Shown here piece after piece: positions 24,460-34,033 of a stretch of 59,515 bases of DNA (positions are counted from its first letter, which is position 1; the number at the start of each line of letters is the position of its first letter). The translations under genes were made by a program, and so were the position numbers. Source of the DNA: Butyrivibrio sp. GTDB taxonomy: Bacteria; Bacillota; Clostridia; Lachnospirales; Lachnospiraceae. The DNA is taken from positions 1-59,515 of the forward strand of contig JAEEXE010000015.1 of the NCBI GenBank assembly GCA_016291375.1. Reading direction: 5' to 3'. Below the pieces are notes generated by a model, which was not told where the DNA came from, ran no database searches, and saw only the letters and a list, made by a program, of their open reading frames with translations.

Positions 24460-25977
24460 TCACTTATCTGCAGCTACGATCAAAGGAATCTTAACTGTAA
24501 ATGTTGTTCCGACTCCAAGTTTACTCTCAACATCAATGGTTCCTCTATGCATAAGAACCGCACTCTTTGCTATAGCAAGACCCAATCCCGTTCCACCAAT
24601 CTCTCTGGATCTGGATTTATCAACTCTGTAGAATCTCTCAAAGACATGATCCACATCCTCTTCCGGGATTCCAACGCCATTATCTATGATCTTAACGGTA
24701 AAATACTGATGATCAGCATCAAGTACTACCTTTACACTTCCACCGTCATTGTTGTATTTAACAGCATTCTCCACAAGGTTGGTAATAACCTGTGAAATCT
24801 TAAGCTCATCGATCTCTGCAGTAACAGATCTCTTACTGATAAATGTAAGCTCAATGTCTCTCTGCATTGCGATAGGCTTGATTCTCTTAAGGACAGTTTC
24901 AATAAGTTCTTCTATATCAACATGCTTAAATTCAATTTCCGGAGACTTCTTGTCCATCCTAACAAGAGTGAGAAGATCTTTAATGATCTTATCTTCTCTG
25001 TCTACCTCTTTGCCGATATCCTCCATGAAATCTCTGTAAAGCTCAGGCGGAGCACCTTCACCCATAGATAAAAGAGAATCCGCAAGAACCTTCATCGATG
25101 TAATCGGAGTTCTAAGCTCATGTGACACATTTGAAACGAATTCCTGTCTGGAATCATCCAAAACCTTCATACGGCTTAAGAGCGCATTGAAAGCAACTAC
25201 AATGTGCTTAGCCTCTGTAAGCTTAGGAATCTCAATAGAATCCTCTGTATATCCCGCTTTTACCTCATTGATATCAGCTGTAATCTTATCAAAGGGCTTG
25301 ATGAGCTTTCTTGATAATGCAGCAGCAATTCCAAGTATTATCAGAATAATAAGAGCTTCATAAACAGCTGCTTTGCGGCTTAACAGTATCATAGATTCAT
25401 GAATAGGCTTAGTCGATACGCTTGCAAGAATTGCTCCGCGTACAACCTCATTCTTTTCACTATTGACCGCTACATCGCCTTCCTCTGACAATTGACTTTC
25501 TATGATCGGAACGATCATGGAAATATATCCGTTTTTCTTATCAAATTTGGCGTACGTACCTCTTGATCCTGCCCTTAAACAGTTAACCAGTTCATTAGAC
25601 ACAATTGTCTTTCCGACACTGATCTTATATGTATCTTTAATGACCTTAAGATCATCGTTTATCACGATCAAACGACCATTATTAAGATTAGAAAGATAAT
25701 CAATCTGAGCATTGATCACACTTTCATCAGTATTCTGCAAATAGTCAAACTTGGTAACTCGATTGGACAAAATCTTGAACTGCGTCTGCATTTCAGAAAT
25801 TTTGACTTTGACTGCACGCTCTTCATAGTCATTAATGATCAGGACATGCATGGTTAAACAACATGCAAGTCCTGTCAAAAATATCGCTATAAAAAAATGT
25901 GCTTTTAGACTTCTAAATATATCGTTAAACTTAGATAGCTTCGAAGAGCCATCAGACTTTATATCATCTTGTTTCAT
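24460..25977 (-). CDS. Sensor histidine kinase, HAMP type
   Basis: 505 residues from ATG 25977, one base after the regulator stop; an in-frame start at 26004 would overlap it. Transmembrane helices at about 27-48 and 204-222 enclose an extracellular sensor of about 155 residues. A HAMP-like segment (223-275) leads to the H box VSNVSHELRTPITSM with His286, the N box NLVENAVKYN, and the G boxes DNGVGIPEEDVDHVFERFYR and GGTGLGLAIAKS. Architecture and motif spelling are of the WalK/PhoR/MtrB type. Its partner is the adjacent regulator. Confidence 0.92.
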   Translation of the reverse strand: MKQDDIKSDGSSKLSKFNDIFRSLKAHFFIAIFLTGLACCLTMHVLIINDYEERAVKVKISEMQTQFKILSNRVTKFDYLQNTDESVINAQIDYLSNLNNGRLIVINDDLKVIKDTYKISVGKTIVSNELVNCLRAGSRGTYAKFDKKNGYISMIVPIIESQLSEEGDVAVNSEKNEVVRGAILASVSTKPIHESMILLSRKAAVYEALIILIILGIAAALSRKLIKPFDKITADINEVKAGYTEDSIEIPKLTEAKHIVVAFNALLSRMKVLDDSRQEFVSNVSHELRTPITSMKVLADSLLSMGEGAPPELYRDFMEDIGKEVDREDKIIKDLLTLVRMDKKSPEIEFKHVDIEELIETVLKRIKPIAMQRDIELTFISKRSVTAEIDELKISQVITNLVENAVKYNNDGGSVKVVLDADHQYFTVKIIDNGVGIPEEDVDHVFERFYRVDKSRSREIGGTGLGLAIAKSAVLMHRGTIDVESKLGVGTTFTVKIPLIVAADK

Positions 25978-25978
25978 A

Positions 25979-26662
25979 TCAGCCCATCTGGAAATAGTAA
26001 CCACTGCCCCACTTAGTCTTTACATACTGAGGATCGCTGGCATTTTCTTCAATCTTCTCACGTAATCTTCTGATATGAACATCTACTGTTCTTGCATCAC
26101 CAACAAACTTCTCTCCCCAAATTGCATCAAGAAGCATATCTCTTGAGTAGATTCTTCCGGGATGAGAAGCAAGGAATTCAAGGACTTCATACTCACGTCC
26201 TGTGATGTTGATCTCCTTGTCTCTGATGTAAACACGTCTGTATTCCTGATTGATCTTAAGATCACCGAATACCATGCTGTCATCATCAGGGTTATTCTTG
26301 GCAAAACGTCTCATGATAGCCTTAATTCTAGCTTTAAGCTCGAGAATGTTGAAAGGCTTTGTGAGATAATCATCAGCGCCATAATCAAGGCCGAGAATCT
26401 TGTCCATGTCATCGCCCTTAGCTGTAAGGATAATAACAGGCACATCAGAAAACTCTCTGATCTTCTGGCACACCTCAAAACCGGACATTGCCGGAAGCAT
26501 AACATCAAGAATGACTACGTCATAGCTTCTCTTTGATGCAAGATTAACTGCATCCTCGCCATTGTACGCGCATTCAACCATGATGCCGTCCTGCTCAAGG
26601 CTGTACTTGATTCCTTTTACGATACTTCTTTCATCATCAACTACCAGTGCTACTTTTCCCAT
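25979..26662 (-). CDS. OmpR-family response regulator
   Basis: 227 residues. Receiver domain 1-118 has the acidic pair Asp9-Asp10, phosphoacceptor Asp53 (VVILDVMLPAMSG), Thr in VIILTAKGDD, and Lys in DYLTKPFN. The C-terminal winged helix (about 130-227) has LTGREYEVLEFLASHPGRIYS-like spelling and WGEKFVGDARTVDVHIRRLREK. The DARTVDVHIRRLR string is typical of WalR and MtrA. Follows comEA by 26 bp and is coupled to the kinase gene. Targets are unknown; the operon context suggests envelope or competence control. Confidence 0.93.
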   Translation of the reverse strand: MGKVALVVDDERSIVKGIKYSLEQDGIMVECAYNGEDAVNLASKRSYDVVILDVMLPAMSGFEVCQKIREFSDVPVIILTAKGDDMDKILGLDYGADDYLTKPFNILELKARIKAIMRRFAKNNPDDDSMVFGDLKINQEYRRVYIRDKEINITGREYEVLEFLASHPGRIYSRDMLLDAIWGEKFVGDARTVDVHIRRLREKIEENASDPQYVKTKWGSGYYFQMG

Positions 26663-26688
26663 ACTTCACCGTTCCTATACTTTTTTTG

Positions 26689-27342
26689 TTATGATGTAGT
26701 TATTTTATCCTTGATCTTGGAAAAAAGCTTATCCTTGATCCCGGATACTTTCATAATATCCTCAATACTCTTGAAATTGCCGTTATCCTGTCTGTAATTC
26801 ACTATCCTATCGGCAATTGCATCCCCCACACCCGGAAGTGTCTTCAGTTCCTGAGCGGAAGCTGTATTGATATTTATAAGTCCTCTGTCGGAAGAATTGT
26901 CTACAGAAACAGCGCTTTGATCGTAAGTATCCGGAGAAAAACCTGCATTTACACCAATACTTCCAACCTGCTCCGTTGTCGGAATAAACAACTTGGTTCC
27001 GTCAGATATAACGGCTGCCAGATTCACATAATTCTCATCTGCATCCTCAGAGAACCCGCCCGCTGCATCAACTGCATCACCGACGCGACTGTCTGACGGC
27101 AGATGATAAACTCCCGGATCATTAACCGCTCCGCAAACATATACAACCACATCTGCAGGAGCAACATCCTCCGAGGCGCTCTGTCCGGCGCTACCGTTGT
27201 CTTCTAAACCATCCTGCTCACTATCTTCAGCAGTGTCCATGTTATTATCTTCACTGAAAACAAGCTCTGAACTGCTGTCTGTGGGAGAACACCCACTCAG
27301 CATAATAAGCAGAATAAAAAAAGGTACTATAAATATTCGCAT
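26689..27342 (-). CDS. comEA: Competence DNA-binding protein ComEA
   Basis: 217 residues. It starts as a lipoprotein (lipobox LSGC, Cys18) rather than with the plain membrane helix of Bacillus ComEA. An acidic Ser/Glu/Asp linker runs to about 65. An SLBB domain (about 67-125) has VVVYVCGAVNDPGVYHLPSDSR, DAVDAAGGFSEDADENYVNLA and DGTKLFIPT. Two helix-hairpin-helix motifs (155-217) have INTASAQELKTLPGVGDAIADRI and SIEDIMKVSGIKDKLFSKI, which bind double-stranded DNA. GGAGGAAAC precedes the start. First gene of the operon ending in comEC. Confidence 0.93.
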   Translation of the reverse strand: MRIFIVPFFILLIMLSGCSPTDSSSELVFSEDNNMDTAEDSEQDGLEDNGSAGQSASEDVAPADVVVYVCGAVNDPGVYHLPSDSRVGDAVDAAGGFSEDADENYVNLAAVISDGTKLFIPTTEQVGSIGVNAGFSPDTYDQSAVSVDNSSDRGLININTASAQELKTLPGVGDAIADRIVNYRQDNGNFKSIEDIMKVSGIKDKLFSKIKDKITTS

Positions 27343-27383
27343 GTTTCCTCCAAATGTTAAGAGGACCCCGCCATGCTAAATTT

Positions 27384-27412
27384 ATTCTAGTCTAATTTTG
27401 TAAAATGTGCAA
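27384..27412 (-). promoter_or_regulatory. Promoter of the comEA operon
   Basis: On the minus strand TTGCAC (27412-27407), 17 bp, TAGAAT (27389-27384), about 40 bp before the comEA start. Confidence 0.65.
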
Positions 27413-27434
27413 GTGAATTTAAAAGTTTGTTACA

Positions 27435-28937
27435 TTAATCGCTATCTTCTTTCAACCCCGCCATAATGTCCTCATCATCGGGATCAGGAATAGTCTCCTC
27501 AGTGTAATCTCCGCCATTAACCTGCTTCATTATCTTCTCCGAAACCTGCTTCAAGGTACTGTTACAATCCTCTCCGTTCCAGATCTCAGTAAATGCAATT
27601 TCAAGTTTCATCCAAAGATTGCTGGTACCAATTGTCTTGGGCATCGGAACCGAATCCGCATAAACGCCGACAAACGTATCAAGATTTGGATCTGAATATT
27701 TGACATTGTAATGAGCAGCAAGCTTACCACTCATCTTGTAAATATCTCCGGAATTATCCTTACAGATATATTTTGCAAATGCATTGGCTTCATAAGGATG
27801 CTCAGAATATCCGTTAACAACTATACAATCTGTAACAGACATTGTTCTTGTCTTGAAGTCATGTGTAAGCTCAGGCATATCTGCTACAGCAAAGTCAAAG
27901 TTGCACTCTCCTTTTGCCTTAGCTTCCTCAATCCTGCCAAGAATATCTGTAGTTGCTACAGTAAATACGATCTTACCGTCTATGAAATCCTGAACAACAC
28001 TATCATAATCAACAGAATCGGAATCAATAGCAAAAATCTGGTTAAGCCTCTGATAGATCTTCATACAGCTAATGGTATCTTTATTGTAAATGTCTATCTG
28101 TGAGACATCATCACCTGCATCTCCACCAACATTCATATAATTTCCAACGAAGAAATAATTATAGAAAATATCAGTTACGTCCCACTTAAATACCGCTTCT
28201 ACCTCTTCAGGGGCATTATAACTCTGGGCAAAGGTAAGAATATCTGAGATTGTATTTGGAATAGCATCGGAAACAGTCTCTTCTACAGCTTCTTCTGAAA
28301 TCTCATCCCCTGTGGTTTCCTCAGAGTCATCCGCTATAGCTTCCTCACCTTCAGAAGGCTCTTCTGCCTGGGCATTTTCAGCTCCCATCTGAACCTCAGC
28401 TATCTCTTTCTGAGTCTCAAGCTGTTCCTTGGCCATATTCTCAAGATAAGTCTTGTTATATACAAGTGAACTTGTTTCGAAATACATAGGATAGCCGATA
28501 TATCTTCCGTTATAGCTAACGCTGTCAATAGCGGCCTTGGGAAAAGCCTCCTCATTCAGGAAATTACCTGAGTTGTCAATCTCAAGAGCAAGTCCCGCAA
28601 GATAGGCTTTTTCAAGCGAATCATTTGTTATTATAAAAAGATCCGGATAATTGTTGTCTTTAAGAGAAGCCTTATTGATGGCCTCAAGATACTCTATACC
28701 GGAGACCAGTACAGGCTCAATCCTAACCTTACTCATGGTCTCCGAATATGCAACAGCTTTACTCTGAAGATACGGAGTCAGAGCATCATCGGTATACCAC
28801 ACTCTAACAGTGGTTCTGCCGCCGTTAAAAAGTGCATGCTCCTCAAAAATGCTCTGTCCCGAAAGAGCGTAAACTACCGCTCCCAAAACTGTGCAAAGTA
28901 TAAGTATTATAGAAAAAATTCTGGTTCTAAGCTTCAT
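27435..28937 (-). CDS. Solute-binding protein (ABC type 1) with an acidic insert
   Basis: 500 residues from ATG 28937, which overlaps the argD TGA as ATGA with AGGGGA just upstream. An N-terminal membrane helix (MKLRTRIFSIILILCTVLGAVVYAL) has no lipobox Cys, so it may be membrane-anchored. The fold of an extracellular sugar-type binding protein is seen in VRVWYTDDALTPYLQSKAVAY, YPDLFIITNDSLEKAYLAG, GYPMYFETSSLVYNKTYLE and VQDFIDGKIVFTVATTDI. About 50 residues (185-235) are an extra, very acidic insert (EEPSEGEEAIADDSEETTGD). No permease or ATPase is nearby. The ligand is unknown. Confidence 0.8.
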   Translation of the reverse strand: MKLRTRIFSIILILCTVLGAVVYALSGQSIFEEHALFNGGRTTVRVWYTDDALTPYLQSKAVAYSETMSKVRIEPVLVSGIEYLEAINKASLKDNNYPDLFIITNDSLEKAYLAGLALEIDNSGNFLNEEAFPKAAIDSVSYNGRYIGYPMYFETSSLVYNKTYLENMAKEQLETQKEIAEVQMGAENAQAEEPSEGEEAIADDSEETTGDEISEEAVEETVSDAIPNTISDILTFAQSYNAPEEVEAVFKWDVTDIFYNYFFVGNYMNVGGDAGDDVSQIDIYNKDTISCMKIYQRLNQIFAIDSDSVDYDSVVQDFIDGKIVFTVATTDILGRIEEAKAKGECNFDFAVADMPELTHDFKTRTMSVTDCIVVNGYSEHPYEANAFAKYICKDNSGDIYKMSGKLAAHYNVKYSDPNLDTFVGVYADSVPMPKTIGTSNLWMKLEIAFTEIWNGEDCNSTLKQVSEKIMKQVNGGDYTEETIPDPDDEDIMAGLKEDSD

Positions 28938-30133
28938 AAATCCCCTAGGCACGAATCAAGAATCGTGATCATGTCGTCTACATCTTCTTTAGTAATAATG
29001 AGAGGCGGCACAAATCTGATAATCTCGGCTCCTGCATTAATGAGGATGAGTCCCTTTTCAAGCGCCTTGTTAATTACATCCGCAACCGGCCTGTTAAACA
29101 CAAGCCCCTGCATGAATCCCGCACCTCTTCTGTCTACTATGAAGTCATATTTGTCCTTGAGTTCATCGAGACGTTTCTCAAGATACGGTGCCACCTTATT
29201 CACATTCTCTATTATATTGTCCTGCTTAAATAAATCAAGGACTTTGTTAATAGCTGCACAAGCAAAAGGGTTGCCACCGTAGGTTGTACCATGGTCTCCG
29301 GCAACAAGAGAATTAGCTCCGACTTTCTCATTCAAAAGAAATGCACCAACCGGAACTCCACATCCCAAAGCCTTGGCTGTAGTCATAATATCAGGCTTAA
29401 CTCCGTACTTCTGCCAAGCATACATATATCCTGTTCTTCCCATTCCGCACTGAATCTCGTCAAGGATAAGAAGAATATCTTTTTCATCGCAAAGGGTCCT
29501 AACCTTAGTAAGGAACTCCTCTGTTGCAGGATAGATACCACCTTCGCCCTGAACAGTCTCCATAATAATGGCGCAGGTCTTGTCGTTTACGCAAGCCAGT
29601 ACGCTGTCAAAATCATTAAGATCAGCAAACTTAATGTTGCCTATCATAGGCTGGAACGCTTCTCTGTAGTGAGGATTACCTGTAACAGAAAGCGCACCGA
29701 AAGTCCTTCCGTGGAATGAATGATTCATGGCAATGATCTCATGATCGGTTTTGCCATCTTTGAGATAAGCATATTTTCTTGCTGCCTTTATGGCACCTTC
29801 CACAGCCTCAGCTCCGCTGTTAGTAAAAAATACCCTATCCATTCCCGATACTTCTTTTATCTTCTTAGCCGCTTCTATAGCCGGAACGTTGTAGTAGTAA
29901 TTGGATGTATGAAGGAGCTTGTCTATCTGTGCCTTCAGCGCATCATTATATCCGGGATAATTGTAGCCAAGGGCAAAAACAGCAATGCCCGAAACAAAAT
30001 CCAGATACTCCTTGCCATCAATATCGTAAAGATGAACTCCCTCACCTTTATCAAGAACTATCTGATAGCGATTGTATGTATGAAGAAGCGCGCTTTCCGC
30101 TTCATCTATATATTTTTTCATAGCCTCACTCAT
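28934..30133 (-). CDS. argD: Acetylornithine aminotransferase
   Basis: 399 residues, class III PLP aminotransferase. Converts N-acetylglutamate semialdehyde to N-acetylornithine with glutamate. Motifs: FVSGIAVFALGYNYP, VFFTNSGAEAVEGAIKAARKY, FHGRTFGALSVTG, IMETVQGEGGIYPA, LLILDEIQCGMGRTG and the PLP lysine in TTAKALGCGVPVGA. The GTTYGGNPFACAA segment is also typical. Its stop overlaps the start of the solute-binding protein gene. Assigned to ArgD rather than GabT or RocD because of its arg operon position. Confidence 0.95.
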   Translation of the reverse strand: MSEAMKKYIDEAESALLHTYNRYQIVLDKGEGVHLYDIDGKEYLDFVSGIAVFALGYNYPGYNDALKAQIDKLLHTSNYYYNVPAIEAAKKIKEVSGMDRVFFTNSGAEAVEGAIKAARKYAYLKDGKTDHEIIAMNHSFHGRTFGALSVTGNPHYREAFQPMIGNIKFADLNDFDSVLACVNDKTCAIIMETVQGEGGIYPATEEFLTKVRTLCDEKDILLILDEIQCGMGRTGYMYAWQKYGVKPDIMTTAKALGCGVPVGAFLLNEKVGANSLVAGDHGTTYGGNPFACAAINKVLDLFKQDNIIENVNKVAPYLEKRLDELKDKYDFIVDRRGAGFMQGLVFNRPVADVINKALEKGLILINAGAEIIRFVPPLIITKEDVDDMITILDSCLGDL

Positions 30134-30175
30134 ATTAAGTCTCCTCGCAAAAATGCATTATATAAAATAAAAAAA

Positions 30176-31072
30176 TTATTCAGCCTTAGCAAGAGCATTA
30201 TCATCAGACATAAACATAGTTCCGACACCCTTGTTTGTAAATATCTCAAGAAGAAGACAATGAGGAATTCTTCCGTCAAGAATATGTACCTCGTTAACGC
30301 CCTCTCTTACTGCATCTGTGCAGTTGTTGAGCTTGGGAAGCATTCCGCCTCCGATATTTCCACCCGCAATAAGCTCATCAGCCTCAGAACATGTAAGTCT
30401 TGAAATAAACGAAGAAGGATCGTTAATGTCCTTATAAACTCCCTCGATATCAGTAAGGAATACAAGCTTGTTGGCACCTACAGCCTTTGCTATGGCGCAG
30501 GCCGCATCATCCGCATTGATATTATATGTATCAAAGTTGTCATCAAGTCCTATAGGTGCAACGATAGGAAGGTAATCATTTTCAAGAAGGTCAAAGAGAA
30601 TCTTGGGATCAACCTTATTGATTTCTCCTACATAGCCTATGTCTTTTCCATCTGAAAGTTTCTTGTTAACATGCAAAAGACCTGAATCCTTGCCGCTGAT
30701 TCCGATTGCCTTAACTCCAAGTTCCTGAACCATAGTAACAAGCTGTTTATTGACACGGCCAAGAACCATCTCAGCTATTTCCATGGTCTCTGAATCTGTT
30801 ACTCTAAGTCCGTTTACAAACTCAGCTTCTTTACCAACCTTGGACACCCATGAACTGATAGCCTTACCTCCACCATGTACAATAATAGGCTTAAAACCTA
30901 CAAGTTTAAGTAACGTAACATCTGTTATTACATCTCTTTGAAGTTCTTCGTTGCTCATAGCACTTCCGCCATACTTTACAACGATTATCTTTCTGTTAAA
31001 TTTCTGAATATAGGGAAGTGCCTCAACAAGCACCTCTGCCTTTTTTAATACTTCCTGCATATCCTTATCCAT
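30176..31072 (-). CDS. argB: Acetylglutamate kinase
   Basis: 298 residues from ATG 31072, with AGGAGC 7 nt upstream; an in-frame start at 31096 lies inside argJ and is rejected. Phosphorylates N-acetylglutamate. Motifs: [42 protein letters not shown], and [31 protein letters not shown] substrate and ATP sites. It lies 4 bp after argJ. The hexameric, arginine-inhibited type carries an N-terminal helix like the one present here ([19 protein letters not shown]). Confidence 0.95.
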   Translation of the reverse strand: MDKDMQEVLKKAEVLVEALPYIQKFNRKIIVVKYGGSAMSNEELQRDVITDVTLLKLVGFKPIIVHGGGKAISSWVSKVGKEAEFVNGLRVTDSETMEIAEMVLGRVNKQLVTMVQELGVKAIGISGKDSGLLHVNKKLSDGKDIGYVGEINKVDPKILFDLLENDYLPIVAPIGLDDNFDTYNINADDAACAIAKAVGANKLVFLTDIEGVYKDINDPSSFISRLTCSEADELIAGGNIGGGMLPKLNNCTDAVREGVNEVHILDGRIPHCLLLEIFTNKGVGTMFMSDDNALAKAE

Positions 31073-31076
31073 AGTA

Positions 31077-32300
31077 TCAGCTCCTGTAATCTGCATTTAT
31101 TTTGACATAATCATATGTAAGATCGCATCCCCAAGCCGTGGCTTCTTCTGTTCCCTCGTTCATATCAACATAAACGGTCACTTCATCAGCTTTCATGATC
31201 TTGAGTGCAACGTTCTCATCAAAATCAAGTGGTACTCCCTTGTGGAACACCTCTATTCTGCCATTTGGGCTCTGAAAATAAAGTTCTACATCGTTCTGGT
31301 CAAACTTTGCTCCCGAATAACCCATAGCACACAAAAACCTTCCAAAATTCGCATCGCACCCAAAAATGGCAGCCTTGGATAAATTAGATCCAACTATAGC
31401 TCTTGAAAGCGTTCTTGCATCTTCCTTGGTCTTGGCATTAACTACCTTTGCCTCAAAGAGCTTACTAGCGCCCTCTCCATCAGCAGCCATTTTCTTGGCA
31501 AGGAATCTGCACACATGTAAAAGAGCTTTCTTAAAAGTCTCATATGCCTCGTCCTTGGCTCTGATGGTCTTATTGCCTGCCTCTCCGTTTGCCATACAAA
31601 GCAGGGTATCGTTAGTGGATGTGTCTCCGTCAACAGTGATCATGTTGAAGGTCTCGGCAACCACTTCACTGACAGCCTCCTGTAAAAGACTCTTATCTAT
31701 GGAAAGATCTGTTGTAAGGAAAGCAAGCATGGTGCACATATTGGGATGTATCATTCCCGAGCCCTTACTCATTCCGCCAAGAGTAACTTTTTTGTCCTCT
31801 ATATCAAAAGTAACAGCAATCTCTTTATTGACTGTATCTGTGGTCATAATAGCTTTAGAAGCAGCTGTTCCGGCCTCTATACTGCCATCAAGAGTCTTAC
31901 TCATCTTCTCAACGCCCATAACAAGCTTATCAACAGGAAGCTGCATTCCGATAACTCCCGTTGAAGCAACGGCTACGGATCTGTGATCAACTCCCAGAGT
32001 CTTCTCGACAGCCTTGGCAGTAGCTATACAGGCATCAAAACCTTCCTGACCGGTACATGCATTTGCTATACCTGAATTGATAACTACAGCCTGCATGGGA
32101 TCTCCCGACTCAACTATTTGCTGATCCCACTGAACACAGGCAGCCTTAACAACATTGGTTGTAAAGGTTCCTGCGCATACGCAAGGCACCTCAGAATAAA
32201 CAAATGCCATATCCGTTCTGTCTCTGTACTTAATATTAGCCTCGCAGCTTGCTGCCATAAAACCTTTGGCAGCGGTTACACCACCTACAATATCCTTCAT
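31077..32300 (-). CDS. argJ: Bifunctional ornithine acetyltransferase / N-acetylglutamate synthase
   Basis: 407 residues from ATG 32300, about 9 nt after AAAGG. A second ATG at 32312 abuts AAAGG directly and is less likely. Transfers acetyl from N-acetylornithine to glutamate. It is made as a precursor that cleaves itself before a Thr; the site here is [16 protein letters not shown], with Cys before the Thr where Ala is commonest. Other motifs: [30 protein letters not shown] and [16 protein letters not shown]. The C terminus [13 protein letters not shown] is typical. Confidence 0.93.
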   Translation of the reverse strand: MKDIVGGVTAAKGFMAASCEANIKYRDRTDMAFVYSEVPCVCAGTFTTNVVKAACVQWDQQIVESGDPMQAVVINSGIANACTGQEGFDACIATAKAVEKTLGVDHRSVAVASTGVIGMQLPVDKLVMGVEKMSKTLDGSIEAGTAASKAIMTTDTVNKEIAVTFDIEDKKVTLGGMSKGSGMIHPNMCTMLAFLTTDLSIDKSLLQEAVSEVVAETFNMITVDGDTSTNDTLLCMANGEAGNKTIRAKDEAYETFKKALLHVCRFLAKKMAADGEGASKLFEAKVVNAKTKEDARTLSRAIVGSNLSKAAIFGCDANFGRFLCAMGYSGAKFDQNDVELYFQSPNGRIEVFHKGVPLDFDENVALKIMKADEVTVYVDMNEGTEEATAWGCDLTYDYVKINADYRS

Positions 32301-32339
32301 ATCTGTTGCCATCCTTTGTCTAATATATAGCGGTAATAC

Positions 32340-32783
32340 TTATTTATTAAAAACAGTAAGGTTCTCTTCGTTTAAAGTGTAATCATAATAATTCATGTCA
32401 GATCTGAGCGTCCAGCCCATTTTCTGCCAGAACTTATTTCCAATAACATTTGTTACGAATGCATTTAAGCACACTTTATTTATCTTCTCTTTTTGGAGCT
32501 GTTCACAGCAGAAATGAACCATCTGTTTACCAATACCGTGCATTCTGTATTCTTCGCTCACACAAACATGGTAAAGACAAGCTCTTCTGCCGTCATGTCC
32601 GCAGAGCACCGCTCCTACTATCTTACCATCTTCTACAGCAACGGCGCTTGTATTTGGATTTCTGGATATGAATCTCTCTATTCCCTCTCTGGAATCATCA
32701 ATGGATCTCATTCCAAATCCCTTAATTGACATCCAAAGGGCATAGACATCATCATAATCTTCCATAGTCATAACACGAACCAT
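32340..32783 (-). CDS. GNAT acetyltransferase inside the arg operon
   Basis: 147 residues. GNAT fold with the acetyl-CoA loop in VCVSEEYRMHGIGKQMVHFC (R-x-x-G-I-G) and VCLNAFVTNVIGNKFWQKMGW at the end. The start is supported by GGGAGATG. It lies between argC and argJ with only 27-38 bp on each side, so it is cotranscribed. A cyclic arginine pathway with ArgJ needs an acetylglutamate source to top it up, and a small GNAT could supply it, but short ArgA-like enzymes have not been distinguished here. The substrate is unproven. Confidence 0.8.
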   Translation of the reverse strand: MVRVMTMEDYDDVYALWMSIKGFGMRSIDDSREGIERFISRNPNTSAVAVEDGKIVGAVLCGHDGRRACLYHVCVSEEYRMHGIGKQMVHFCCEQLQKEKINKVCLNAFVTNVIGNKFWQKMGWTLRSDMNYYDYTLNEENLTVFNK

Positions 32784-32821
32784 TTTACATCTCCCAAATT
32801 ATCTAAGCAAAAATCATATAA

Positions 32822-33880
32822 TTACGGGAAGCTTGGAACCAGATCAAGTCCCTTCGCTTCATCAAATCCGAACAGTATATTCATATTCTGTACTGCCTGT
32901 CCCGCAGCACCTTTAACCAGGTTGTCGAGAGCGCCCATCATAATTATCCTGCCTGTACGCTCATCAATCTTGAATCCGATATCAGTGAAATTACTTCCTT
33001 CAACCCATCTTGTCTCAGGATATACACCATCTTCAAGGATTCTGATAAACTTCTCATCTTTGTAGTACTTCTCATATGCAGCTCTGATATCAGCAGCTGT
33101 TGGAAGAACTCCGTCTTTTTTTACTAAAGTTGCATACTCAGTTGCAAGAATGCCTCTGTTCATTGGAACAAGATGAGGTGTGAAATTAATGGTAAGCTTC
33201 CTGCCTGCTGCATATCCAAGCTGCTCCTCAATCTCAGGAGTGTGCCTGTGAACTGCTACTCCATACGGCTTTGCACTTTCATTTACCTCGCAGTAAAGAT
33301 TTGCAACTTTGCCGCCTCTTCCCGCACCGGAAACACCACTAAGCGCATCTACAATAAGTGTGTCCGGATCTATAAGTCCCTCTTTTACAAGAGGATAAGC
33401 TGTAAGAATTGAACATGTTGTATAGCAACCGGGATTCGCGATGATCCTTGCGTTTCTTATCTTATCTCTATTGATCTCACAAAGTCCGTACACAGCTTCA
33501 TCTATGTACTGAGGAGCCTTGTGCTCTATCTTGTACCACTCTTCATACACACTTACATCTTTTAATCTGAAGTCTGCGGAAAGATCGATTATCTTTACCT
33601 TATTAAGGATGTCATCATTTACAAGTGATGCGCAAAGTCCCTGGGGTGTTGCAGTAAAGATCACATCAACTTCATTTGCAAGTTCTTCCATATTATCATC
33701 AAGACACTTTGCATCTACTATTTTATAGAAGTTACCGAATGTCTCACTGTACTTCTTATCTATATAGCTTCTTGATCCGTACCAAACAACCTGCGCATCC
33801 GGATGTGCCTGTAAAAGCCTGGCTATTTCTGCACCGGCGTATCCGGTAGCTCCAATGATTCCTACTTTTATCATATTCAT
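32822..33880 (-). CDS. argC: N-acetyl-gamma-glutamyl-phosphate reductase
   Basis: 352 residues. Reduces acetylglutamyl phosphate with NADPH. The N-terminal Rossmann motif is KVGIIGATGYAGAEIARLL; the catalytic Cys is in ARIIANPGCYTTCSILTA; HTPEIEEQ and TPHLVPMNRGI are further family motifs. GAGAGG precedes two possible ATGs (33880, and 33874 two codons later). First gene of argC-GNAT-argJ-argB-argD, divergent from argG. Confidence 0.95.
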   Translation of the reverse strand: MNMIKVGIIGATGYAGAEIARLLQAHPDAQVVWYGSRSYIDKKYSETFGNFYKIVDAKCLDDNMEELANEVDVIFTATPQGLCASLVNDDILNKVKIIDLSADFRLKDVSVYEEWYKIEHKAPQYIDEAVYGLCEINRDKIRNARIIANPGCYTTCSILTAYPLVKEGLIDPDTLIVDALSGVSGAGRGGKVANLYCEVNESAKPYGVAVHRHTPEIEEQLGYAAGRKLTINFTPHLVPMNRGILATEYATLVKKDGVLPTAADIRAAYEKYYKDEKFIRILEDGVYPETRWVEGSNFTDIGFKIDERTGRIIMMGALDNLVKGAAGQAVQNMNILFGFDEAKGLDLVPSFP

Positions 33881-33945
33881 TCAACCTCTCTGCATATCTC
33901 TATTTTAGGAACAAGTCCATAATATTCAGCGTATAAACTTTTTTC

Positions 33946-33974
33946 AGTATACGACCCGCGGGAAAAATATGCAA
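33946..33974 (-). promoter_or_regulatory. argC operon promoter
   Basis: On the minus strand TTGCAT (33974-33969), 17 bp, TATACT (33951-33946). It lies about 65 bp before the argC start and next to the phased TATTTATGCAT repeats. Confidence 0.7.
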
Positions 33975-33985
33975 CAGAATTTTTA

Positions 33986-34026
33986 TATTTATGCATATAT
34001 TTTTGTGTTTTTAAATATTTATGCAT
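33986..34026. promoter_or_regulatory. Candidate ArgR operator: phased direct repeats
   Basis: TATTTATGCAT occurs at 33986-33996 and again at 34016-34026, exactly 30 bp apart (about three helical turns). AT-rich imperfect palindromes such as TGCATAAATAT suit the ArgR/AhrC box style. They sit between the argC and argG promoters. The binding protein is inferred; argR is not in the window. Confidence 0.5.
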
Positions 34027-34033
34027 TTTACTA

